Source: BACL27 sp964203235
GTDB taxonomy: Bacteria > Actinomycetota > Acidimicrobiia > Acidimicrobiales > Ilumatobacteraceae
Length of the DNA: 64,000 bases
Assembly (NCBI GenBank): GCA_964203235.1
Contig: CAXNLE010000001.1
Coordinates: forward strand, 992,001-1,056,000
Reading direction: 5' to 3'
In this document: piece by piece, positions 26,248-34,800 of the stretch
Layout of the letters: each line of letters begins with the position of its first letter
Position numbering within the stretch: position 1 is the first letter of the stretch
Translations under genes and position numbers: made by a program
The notes under the pieces: generated by a model
Told to the model about the DNA's origin: nothing
Database searches by the model: none
What the model saw: the letters and a program-made list of their open reading frames with translations, nothing else

Positions 26248-26997
26248 ATGGACGTACTTAAAACAAGTAACGACCAGTTGGTTTACAACGCGTTTTCTTT
26301 CGCTGTTGCAGCGATGGCAATCTCGTTTGTTTACTACCTGGTTTCACGAAGTCGAGTTTCACCTGCTTATCGCAGTGCCGTGACAATGTCGGCAATGATT
26401 TGCGGAATCGCGGCTTATCACTACTGGAGAATGTTCAGCAATTTCGCCGATGGCGTAGCTTGGAATGAGGGCTACCGATACGCAGACTGGCTATTGACAG
26501 TTCCACTACTTGTGGCTGAATTAGTAGTCGTCTCTGGCATCGCCAAAGAAAAAGCTAAAGGAGTAACTACAAAACTTGCAGTTGCAGCAATTTTGATGAT
26601 CGCAACTGGATACCCAGGCGAGATCGCAGAACCAGGCAGCAGTGCCAGCATGATGTGGTGGGTCATTTCGATGATCTTCTTTGTATACATTCTCTGGAAC
26701 TTGTTCGCAGGTGAAGTTGGCAAAGCGCTCAAGAGTCAGAGCGGTGAAATCGGCAAGAAACTCAACAACCTTCGTTACATCTTGTTGGGAACCTGGTGCG
26801 TCTATCCAATTGCTTACCTCTTGGGTGACAGCGAGAGTTTCTTGGCCAAAGCAGTTGGCCTTGAGGCTTTAACCTCATCAACTGTTATTCAAGTTGGCTA
26901 CACAATCGCCGACGTTTTGGCGAAGCCAGGTTACGGTCTTCTGATCTTGGGCATCGCAATCGCGCGCTCAAAGGCAGAGGGTTACAAAGAAGCTTAA
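26248..26997 (+). CDS. Proton-pumping microbial rhodopsin (proteorhodopsin-like, green-tuned)
   Basis: The 249-residue seven-helix retinal protein is a light-driven outward proton pump. The helix C motif RYADWLLTVPLLVAEL places D80, T84 and E91 at the acceptor/T/donor positions (DTE), and L88 at the spectral tuning site predicts green absorption. H58 (AYHYWRM) is the proteorhodopsin His partner of the acceptor. K226 in DVLAKPGYG binds retinal, with counterion D222. A GGAG ribosome site precedes the ATG and a strong terminator follows. No retinal synthesis genes are in the window. It may belong to the acidimicrobial rhodopsin branch, which I cannot test here. Confidence 0.96.
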   Translation: MDVLKTSNDQLVYNAFSFAVAAMAISFVYYLVSRSRVSPAYRSAVTMSAMICGIAAYHYWRMFSNFADGVAWNEGYRYADWLLTVPLLVAELVVVSGIAKEKAKGVTTKLAVAAILMIATGYPGEIAEPGSSASMMWWVISMIFFVYILWNLFAGEVGKALKSQSGEIGKKLNNLRYILLGTWCVYPIAYLLGDSESFLAKAVGLEALTSSTVIQVGYTIADVLAKPGYGLLILGIAIARSKAEGYKEA

Positions 26998-27020
26998 TTT
27001 CGAATTCGTTAAGAAGTTTA

Positions 27021-27046
27021 AGAGCCCCGGCTTCGGCTGGGGCTCT
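27021..27046 (+). terminator. Intrinsic terminator of the rhodopsin gene
   Basis: The stem AGAGCCCC/GGGGCTCT continues into an inner stem capped by a C(TTCG)G tetraloop and is followed by TTTTATTTTT. It begins 24 nt after the rhodopsin stop and is a textbook rho-independent terminator. Confidence 0.93.
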
Positions 27047-27075
27047 TTTATTTTTACAACTAACATCTAAAAGCC

Positions 27076-28098
27076 ATGATTCGCAACCGAGATTTACCAG
27101 GGATTGGTCTTGTTGCGGTAGTTGCTACCGTCGCCTTCGCGGTTGAGTCAGTCGTTAAGACCGCAACGCCAATCGTGCTGTCTCCACTTGTAGTCGCAGT
27201 TGTACTCGGTGGATTGATTTCAAATCTTGGCCTGATTCCAGATCGGTGTCGTAGCGGTTTGCGTTTTTCCGCTCGCAGTTTGTTGCGCCTCGGTATTGTG
27301 TTGTTGGGCTTGCAACTATCTTTTTCTCAGGTTCGCGAATTAGGTGCGCCAGGCTTGCTTCTCGTTGTTTTCGTCGTGGCGATTACATTTGTCGGCACTC
27401 AGTGGCTTGGCAAAAAGATGGGGCTGTCACATGGACTCAGTCTGCTCGTGGCAACAGGATTCTCGATTTGTGGAGCATCAGCGATTGCTGCAATGCGACC
27501 AGTCAGTGACGCTGATGATGACGATATGGCGTACGCAATTGCGCTCGTCACGATTTGCGGCACACTCGCTATTTTTTTATTACCGGCGTTTGCTGAAATA
27601 ATCGGCTTTTCTGGTGCCCAATTTGGTTCGTGGGTCGGGGCAAGCGTGCACGATGTTGCGCAGACTGTCGCTACTGCTTCAACTGGTAATCAAGAAGCCC
27701 AACACGCAGCGATTGTTGTAAAACTGACTCGAGTGATGTTGTTAGCGCCACTGGTTGCTGGCGTTAGTTTTACCCGTCGACGAAAACTTGCTTCATCTCA
27801 AACGACCAACGAAAAAGCAACTGCGAATGCCGCCAAGCTTCCACCGTTGGTGCCGTTGTTCGTCGTGGGCTTTTTGATAGCGATCTCGCTGAACTCACTT
27901 TTTGATATTCCTAAGGCCGTGCTCAGTGATGCAAAGTGGATCGAGAAGTCGTTGCTGGCAAGCGCTCTCGTTGGTCTCGGCGCCGGAGTTGACGCACGCA
28001 AGCTTCGCAGCATCGGCGCTCGCCCACTGGTACTTGGTTTGATTTCTTGGCTACTTATTGCAACACTCTCAGCAATCGGCGTCGCAATTCTCTATTAG
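27076..28098 (+). CDS. YeiH/UPF0324-family putative sulfate exporter-type membrane protein
   Basis: The 340-residue protein has about ten hydrophobic segments and matches the YeiH family: LSPLVVAVVLGGLISNLG, FSARSLLRLGIVLLGLQLSFSQ, the conserved GFSICGASAIAAM (about 133-145), and WVGASVHDVAQTVATAS. Function is poorly established; the sulfate-exporter name is by annotation convention. It overlaps the convergent carbonic anhydrase by 4 bp. It is separated from the rhodopsin by the terminator, so it is likely an independent unit. Confidence 0.88.
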   Translation: MIRNRDLPGIGLVAVVATVAFAVESVVKTATPIVLSPLVVAVVLGGLISNLGLIPDRCRSGLRFSARSLLRLGIVLLGLQLSFSQVRELGAPGLLLVVFVVAITFVGTQWLGKKMGLSHGLSLLVATGFSICGASAIAAMRPVSDADDDDMAYAIALVTICGTLAIFLLPAFAEIIGFSGAQFGSWVGASVHDVAQTVATASTGNQEAQHAAIVVKLTRVMLLAPLVAGVSFTRRRKLASSQTTNEKATANAAKLPPLVPLFVVGFLIAISLNSLFDIPKAVLSDAKWIEKSLLASALVGLGAGVDARKLRSIGARPLVLGLISWLLIATLSAIGVAILY

Positions 28099-28607
28099 CA
28101 GTCGATTGGTTCGAGCTTTCCGGTGTGGACATCAAAGATCGCACCAGCGACGACCAACTTCTTGGGCAAAATCGAATACGCACGAATGCTCGCTACGTCA
28201 GCGGATAGTGCCGATCGCTGATCTGTCACCATTTTGAATTCAACGCTTCGCGTGTCGATGCCATGTTTGCTTTCGATGCTGGCATGAATTGATTCTTCGT
28301 CACCACTTGCCATGCGACAGTCGGTGTGTGGCATGACCAAAACTCGATCAACAGCCAGCAGATAAGTCGCTAAAACCAAAGTTCGCAAAACGTCGTCAGT
28401 TACTCGGGCGCCAGCGTTTCGCAAAATTTTGGCGTCACCTGACTTCATACCGACAACAGCCAACGGATTTATCCGCGAGTCCATGCAGGTGACAATTGCC
28501 AAACCTTTACGGGCCGTACCAGTTAGGTGTTCATCCTCAAACGACGAAACAAACTTTGAATTCGCACTCAATAGATCGGCGAATGCTTCAATCGGAAACT
28601 TGTTCAC
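28095..28607 (-). CDS. Beta-class carbonic anhydrase
   Basis: The 170-residue zinc enzyme interconverts CO2 and bicarbonate. Zinc ligands are C41 in VTCMDSR (with the D43-R45 dyad), H94 and C97 in MPHTDC. It resembles the short mycobacterial Rv1284-type enzymes. The GTG start lies 12 nt after the modC stop, so it is probably the last gene of the modABC operon. No functional link with molybdate is known. Confidence 0.92.
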   Translation of the reverse strand: MNKFPIEAFADLLSANSKFVSSFEDEHLTGTARKGLAIVTCMDSRINPLAVVGMKSGDAKILRNAGARVTDDVLRTLVLATYLLAVDRVLVMPHTDCRMASGDEESIHASIESKHGIDTRSVEFKMVTDQRSALSADVASIRAYSILPKKLVVAGAIFDVHTGKLEPIDC

Positions 28608-28619
28608 ACCGAGATTCTA

Positions 28620-29249
28620 CTACTCAAGCCGAATTTCTCGGTCGCATATCTGCTCTACGTCTTGTCGATCGTGAGTCACAAGAAATTTGTACCCGGTAAC
28701 TGCAGACATTTGCTCTCGCAAGAAGTTTCTGAGTTCTGGTCTTGCTTTCTCGTCAAGTGCCGACAGTGGTTCATCAAATAACACAAGTTTTGGCTGCCGA
28801 ATAAATGCGCGGATAAGTGCAACCCTTTGAGATTGTCCACCAGATAATTCTCTAGGCAACAGGTTCGCGAACTTCGAAATACCATGACTTGAAATAGAAT
28901 CGCTAGCTAGATCGAGAGATTGGCTTCGGCTCATCCCAGACATCCGCAATGGAAACGCAATGTTGTCACGCACTGTCAAAAACGGCAAGAGTGTCTCATT
29001 TTGAAAAACCATACTCACATTGCGTTGATGCGCTGGCACAAACTCATCAGTAGCGGCGTCGTCAATTATTTGATCATCAATCACAAGAGACCCTGAAGTC
29101 AACTTGACTAGCCCCGCCAAAACTCGCAAAAGCGTTGTCTTTCCGACACCATTTGGACCAGTGATTGCAATAATCTCATTTTCGGATGCCATCTCACACT
29201 TCAACGTAAAGGTGCCCAGATTGACACTGCCATCAAGCCTTAGAGTCAT
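28620..29249 (-). CDS. modC: Molybdate ABC transporter ATPase
   Basis: The 209-residue ABC ATPase has Walker A GPNGVGKTT (about 31-39), QRNVSMVFQNETLLPF, signature ELSGGQSQR and Walker B LVLFDEPLSALD. It lacks the C-terminal TOBE (molybdate-sensing) domain of E. coli ModC, ending shortly after the switch His (VTHDRQDVEQI). Assignment to molybdate rests on its operon with modA and modB; it overlaps modB by 4 bp. Confidence 0.9.
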   Translation of the reverse strand: MTLRLDGSVNLGTFTLKCEMASENEIIAITGPNGVGKTTLLRVLAGLVKLTSGSLVIDDQIIDDAATDEFVPAHQRNVSMVFQNETLLPFLTVRDNIAFPLRMSGMSRSQSLDLASDSISSHGISKFANLLPRELSGGQSQRVALIRAFIRQPKLVLFDEPLSALDEKARPELRNFLREQMSAVTGYKFLVTHDRQDVEQICDREIRLE

Positions 29250-30049
29250 CGTTTAGAACCAAGCCATCGGTCACGCATCGAAATCAACACCAAAACACAA
29301 ACTACGAGCAGAACAAAACTTAACGAATACGCTGCTTGCGGATCGCTCTCAAGTAATAGATACACAGCGAGCGGTGTTGTCTGGGTGCGGCCCTGAATGT
29401 TGCCAGCAAATGTGATTGTCGCCCCGAACTCGCCAAGTGCCCTTGCCCACGCCACAGCAATGCCAGCTACGAGCGAAGGTCGCAATAATCGCAGGGTCAC
29501 TAGATAAAACTTTTTGGCTTCATTGGCTCCCATTGTTGACGCGAGTTCTTCATATCGAGAATCAATCGCGCGCAAACCGCCTTCAACAGCCATAACCAAA
29601 AACGGCAAAGCAACAAAGGCTTCAGCGATGACAACCCCAATCGGTGAAAAAGTAAGTTGCACGCCAAAACTGTCAAAGAGAAGTGCACCTAATAACCCGT
29701 TTGATTTTCCGTAGGCGGCAAGCAGTGCGACACCACCAACAACTGGTGGCAAAACCATTGGCAGCATCACAAATGCACGCACGAGATAATTGCCCCGAAA
29801 CGGAACACGAGCAAGCACCCAAGCCAACGGTAGACCCAAGATCAACGCAAGAACTGTCGCCGCAACAGAAGTAACCAGCGAAAGACGAAGTGCCGACAAT
29901 GTCGGGCCATCGGTTAACTGGCTTAACAATGAACCCCACGAGATATTGCGCAAAAGACTGACTAACGGAAGACATATATATACGACGCCAAACATCGCGC
30001 CAATATAAATAAACAATGGTGGTCTAGAAATCGGTCGGCGTTTAGTCAT
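29246..30049 (-). CDS. modB: Molybdate ABC transporter permease
   Basis: The 267-residue permease has five to six TM segments and the EAA loop ELASTMGANEAKKFYLVTLR (about 174-193). Further ModB-like segments are LPPVVGGVALLAAYG and WARALGEFGATITFAGN. It forms the homodimeric channel for molybdate or tungstate. It starts 13 nt after modA and overlaps modC by 4 bp. Confidence 0.93.
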   Translation of the reverse strand: MTKRRPISRPPLFIYIGAMFGVVYICLPLVSLLRNISWGSLLSQLTDGPTLSALRLSLVTSVAATVLALILGLPLAWVLARVPFRGNYLVRAFVMLPMVLPPVVGGVALLAAYGKSNGLLGALLFDSFGVQLTFSPIGVVIAEAFVALPFLVMAVEGGLRAIDSRYEELASTMGANEAKKFYLVTLRLLRPSLVAGIAVAWARALGEFGATITFAGNIQGRTQTTPLAVYLLLESDPQAAYSLSFVLLVVCVLVLISMRDRWLGSKR

Positions 30050-30062
30050 TGGGAGTACTTAA

Positions 30063-30872
30063 CTAGATCTTAATAAAACCAAATGACTGCAATAGTTCTT
30101 GCCCTTTCACGGATAACAAATAGTCAATAAATGCCACCGCTGTCTCGCGATTATTAGAGGTTCGCAATAGAGCAACGCTATAAATTGCGTCAACATTTAA
30201 GGCCTTTGGTATTTTCACGAGCGACACTGACTTCTTCGCCGAAAGCACATCAGTTAAATAGACAACCGCGGCGTCAGCATCACCGATTGAAACTGCATTG
30301 AGTGCTGACTTTGCATCGACTGCTCTCGTAATTTTCGATTCGTTTATATTTAATCGGGCGAGCTTTAAAACTGTCGCGGCATATTGTCCGCATGGCACGG
30401 TCGACCCACAAAGCGATAGAAATTTTACATTTTTTAAATCGCCAACGGTTTTGATTTTTAGCGGATTACCAGGCTTAACCGCTATCGCCATTTGGTTACG
30501 TGCAAACATTTTCAGATAAATAGCACCCGCAACTTCGCCTGATTTAACGAGCTTTTCAATATTCGAAAGATCAGCCGTCGCAATCACATCGCTCGGTGCG
30601 CCTGCTTGAATTTGTGCGACCAGCGATGATGACGAGCCAAAGTTGAACCGAACTTTAACCTTTGGGTTCTCTTTTCGAAATGCTTTGGCAATCTCAACAA
30701 ATGAACCGCTCAATGACGATGCCGCAGAAACTGTAATTGTGCCTTGCAAAACTTTCTCTGGCGCGCCTAATTGATACGCAGCCTCACCTTGACCAACACC
30801 AGCAAGTGAAGCGATCACACTTACTGAAACTGCCAGTGCTACCAGTGGCCTCCGAAACTGCATAAATTGCAT
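30063..30872 (-). CDS. modA: Molybdate-binding protein of ABC importer
   Basis: The 269-residue exported binding protein has a signal peptide (about 1-32) and then TITVSAASSLSGSFVEIAKAF, the ModA opening that supplies the oxyanion-binding Ser residues. Further features are NFGSSSSLVAQIQAGAPSDV (two parts) and a GDADAAVVYLTD segment. It lacks a lipobox Cys. It is the first gene of the mod operon; a 64-bp gap separates it from the divergent DMT transporter. Molybdate uptake fits fdhD and the mog-like gene. Confidence 0.94.
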   Translation of the reverse strand: MQFMQFRRPLVALAVSVSVIASLAGVGQGEAAYQLGAPEKVLQGTITVSAASSLSGSFVEIAKAFRKENPKVKVRFNFGSSSSLVAQIQAGAPSDVIATADLSNIEKLVKSGEVAGAIYLKMFARNQMAIAVKPGNPLKIKTVGDLKNVKFLSLCGSTVPCGQYAATVLKLARLNINESKITRAVDAKSALNAVSIGDADAAVVYLTDVLSAKKSVSLVKIPKALNVDAIYSVALLRTSNNRETAVAFIDYLLSVKGQELLQSFGFIKI

Positions 30873-30936
30873 CCTTAAAAATACTAAAGCACCAATAATT
30901 AATGTGACCGCTTGATAAAACTACTAGATTTCACTA

Positions 30937-31845
30937 GTGGCGAAAAACCCAAAACTAGTCGGAACATTGTTTGTAATGATGTCAAGTCTTGGTTTCTCGA
31001 TCGGTCCAAGTTTGGCGAAACATGCCTTTGACTCTGGGTCGAACCCACTCGGAGTGATGACTGTTCGATTCACAATTGCGAGTCTGATCATGCTCGTTCT
31101 GCGTCAAATTATTCTGCGCAAAGAACCCTTGCCGACATTAAAAGTTATTCTCGAAATGTTCGCTATTGGAGCTCTCGGGATTACCACAGTTTCATTTGCA
31201 TATTTTTTAGCAATCGAATCAATCGACACAGGCTTAGCAATAGTGCTTTGGTATTGCAACCCATTAATTGTTGTGTTGATGTCTTGGATATTTTTGAAAA
31301 AAAAGCCAACACGCAGCATTGCTATCTCACTTGTGTTCACAATGGTAGGTATTTTTATTACGGTAGGCCAATTTAAGAGTGGCTCAAATGGGGCGATTGC
31401 CTTGATCATGTTTTCGGCGTTTATGTTCTCGGTTTACCTTCTGACTGTTTCGCGAGCGCTCAAAAAAGTTAACTTACTAACAGGAGTCACGTTCATAAAT
31501 ATTGGTGCCGCACTTGGATATTGGCTTATTTGTTTAGTTTTACCATTCGGGCTAACAGTTGAGTACCCAAGCAACACTTTGAGTTGGCTGTTAATTATCG
31601 CTTTCAGTATTTTCGGAACAGTTGTACCATTTTTATTTTCATATGCAGGTATGAAACGCGTTGGCCCAAGTATGTTGGCCGTAATTACAACTCTTGAGCC
31701 CGTGCTGGCAATCACTATGGGCATTATTTTTCTGAATGAATTGTTAACAATTCAAAAGGTTATTGGTGCTGCTCTTGTGATTGGTGCACTTGTTTTACTT
31801 TCGATTCTTGATCGACACGATGAGGCTCAAATCGCTCATCAGTAG
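30937..31845 (+). CDS. EamA/DMT-family membrane transporter
   Basis: The 302-residue protein has ten predicted TM helices arranged as two EamA repeats (about 8-140 and 152-290). The first helix is FVMMSSLGFSIGPSLAKHAF, and the second repeat ends with ITTLEPVLAITMGIIFLNE, the typical EP-containing helix. DMT proteins usually export small metabolites or amino acids; the substrate cannot be read. The start is GTG. Confidence 0.88.
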   Translation: MAKNPKLVGTLFVMMSSLGFSIGPSLAKHAFDSGSNPLGVMTVRFTIASLIMLVLRQIILRKEPLPTLKVILEMFAIGALGITTVSFAYFLAIESIDTGLAIVLWYCNPLIVVLMSWIFLKKKPTRSIAISLVFTMVGIFITVGQFKSGSNGAIALIMFSAFMFSVYLLTVSRALKKVNLLTGVTFINIGAALGYWLICLVLPFGLTVEYPSNTLSWLLIIAFSIFGTVVPFLFSYAGMKRVGPSMLAVITTLEPVLAITMGIIFLNELLTIQKVIGAALVIGALVLLSILDRHDEAQIAHQ

Positions 31846-31879
31846 TTTCAGTCAACTAGTTAACTAACTTGCTATCTAA

Positions 31880-34800
31880 CTAGCTTTTTAGTGCTGTTTT
31901 TTGCTCTGGTGTCAATTTGTTTACGAATGCTGGTTTCAATGCTTTTTCTTGTGCTGGTGTCATCGCCGCCAATTTTTCGTTACTAAAACCTGCAGCAGAC
32001 GCCGGCGTCAACTGAGCAACGGCCGCAGGCTTAATTGTCGAAAATGCTGCTAGCGGCATTGCTTTAACTTGATCGGCTTTGAGACCAGACATCGCTGCTG
32101 GTGGCAGCGCACCAACTTGTAGTGGTGTCATTGTTGCCATCGCGGCTGGTGGCAATGCACCAACCTGAGTTGACTTCATCGCTGTGAACGCTGTAGCCGG
32201 TAACGCACCAACCTGCTCACCATTCAGTGAACCAACTGCCGCTGGCGAAAGCGCAGCAACCGCCAGAGGTTTCATTGCCACGAAAGCAGTTGGTGGCATT
32301 GCTTGAACTTGATCTGATTTGAGACCAGACATCGCTGCTGGCGGCAGAGCACCAACTTGTTGCGATGTCATTGTTGACATCAACGTCGGAGACATCGCAC
32401 CAATCTGTGTCGACTTCATCGCTGTGAACGCTGCAGCCGGTAACGCTGCAACTTGCTCAACATTCAATGAACTAACTGCGTTAGTTGACATTGATGCCAA
32501 CTGTGTTGGTTTCATCCCAGCGAAAACTTGTGGTGCAAGAGCGCCAACCTGGTCAGGTTTGAAACCAGCAAATGCATTGGCAGGCATTGCCTTGAATTGT
32601 TCTGGATTCATCCCCGAGAAAGTCTCAGCCGAAAGTTTGGCCGCATCAGCCGGTTTGAAATTGTTGAACGCACTAGCCGGAACTTTGTCAATATTCCAAC
32701 CAGTTAAAGCACCAGCAAGCGCAGCCGCGTTACCAGTATTAGTGGGCGCAAGATTTGCTGCAACATTTAGTGCCTGCGTCGGCAACGCACTACGTTGCTC
32801 AGGGCTCATCGACGCAATCACAGCCGAAGTCAAAGACTTAAACTGCTTCGGCGAAATAACCGACAACGCACCTGCTGGCATTGCATCCATTTGCGTTGAA
32901 GTAAACGCACCCATCACAGAAGCCGGAATAACCTTGAACTGATTTTGTTGCATACCAGAAATCGCTGAAGCACCCAAAGCAGCAAACTGATCAGGCTTAA
33001 ACCCACTCATTGCGCTCGGTGACAAAGCAGCAAATTGACTTTGTTGCAACCCAGTTATCGCGGACGCTGGCAAAACTTTAAACTGGCTTAAATTCATGCC
33101 AGTCATTGCTGCTGGCGACAAAGCAGCCATCTGACTCGAACTAAAACCACCCATCGCCGATGGTGGCAAAACACTGAACTGGTCCTGCTTCATGCCAGCC
33201 ATTGCAGCCGCAGGCAACGCCGCCAACTGCTCAACTTTAAAACCAATCATCGCGCCCGGTGGTAGAGCAGCAAACTGATCGGCTTTGAAATTAGTCATCG
33301 CACTTGGTAGCAATGCAGACATTTGATTTTGGCTAAATCCACTCATCGCACTAGGCGGTAGCGCAGACATTTGACTCGAATTAAAACCACCCATTGCCGA
33401 CGGCGGCAACGCAGACATTTGATTTTGACTGAATCCAGTCAACGCACTAGGCGGCAACGCAGCCATCTGATCAGGTTTAAAACTGGTCATCGCACTCGGC
33501 GGCAAGGCAGCCATTTGACTCGAATTGAAACCACCCATCGCACTAGGCGGCAACGCAGACATTTGACTCGAATTAAAACCGCCCATCGCCGACGGCGGCA
33601 ATGCAGCCATTTGACTCGAATTAAAACCAGACATTGCACTAGGCGGCAACGCAGCCATCTGACCAGAGTTCATCCCACCCATCGCACTAGGTGTCAACGC
33701 AGCCATCTGACTCGAATTAAAACCACCCATCGCACTCGGCGGCAACGCAGCCATCTGGCCAGAACTAAAACCTGCCATTGCTGACGGCGCAATCTGGCCC
33801 GCCTGAGTTGGATTAAAACTTCTAAAAATGTTCGCATCAACTCCCGCCATGTTTCCGGCGGTCAATGTGCTTCCAACTGGCACACCACCAGCCCCAAAAG
33901 TTGGCGCAGGCCCAACAATCGGAGCAGTCATACCAGGCAAAATCACCGGCTGAATAACACCGCCAACACTTGGAAGACTGCCTGCAAATGGCAATGTCGG
34001 TAGCGCAGAACCGCTGCTTCCGCCACCGCCACCGCCACTTGGCGCTGCCTCAGCAACAGGTGCGGCCGCTGTCGTAAATTCGTAACTGCACGGATGCGCA
34101 TTGCAAGTCGCCATACCTGCATATGCGTTTCCTGTACTGTCTGTGAATGCGCCCGCTTCAATCAAAAGAAAATATGTAAGTGAGAAACTGAGATCGGCAG
34201 ACGGGTTAATCGTCACTATGTTGTCCAAAATAGCCACATTAATTCCGGATATGGCTTGAAGCGTAAACGTCTGCACGGGAGTCGAGCAACCAAAAGCACC
34301 GGTACAAAGTTTTATGACCTTGTTGGCTATATCAACAACAGATTCGCTGAACTTCAAGGTGATGTTTCGACTTGGCGTAAATGACGTCATGCCATTTGGT
34401 GGGTCAGATTGCGAATTGCTCAAAGTCGGGTCAATTGTGTCTGTGCCTGTCAAAAAACTCCAAGTTTGTGGTGTTGCTGAAGGCACACCGACATAGTTAT
34501 TTGGCACCGTGGCGCGGTCGACAACTGCGCCAGGCGTAATCAACACATGATATGCAACACCAAACAACATCTCACCAGATGGGTTTATGGTCACACGATC
34601 GTCATTCGGAAACGCCGCAACTACCACCTTCGAACCATCTGATGGAATAATTTCAGATGTTGTAATCAGATTCGTTGTACCGTCGGTCTTTGTTGCCGTG
34701 TATGCACAGCCAGTGATTGCACCAGACGCGATGTTTAGGTTAGTTTTCGCAAACGAAATAGTGCTGCCGCTGACAGCAGTAATCTCACCATCGGTGCCGC

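Noticed and set aside
31885..33825. CRISPR-like regular repetition
   Set aside because: The 48-bp periodicity is contiguous coding repeat in frame with a signal-bearing protein, without unique spacers or cas genes.
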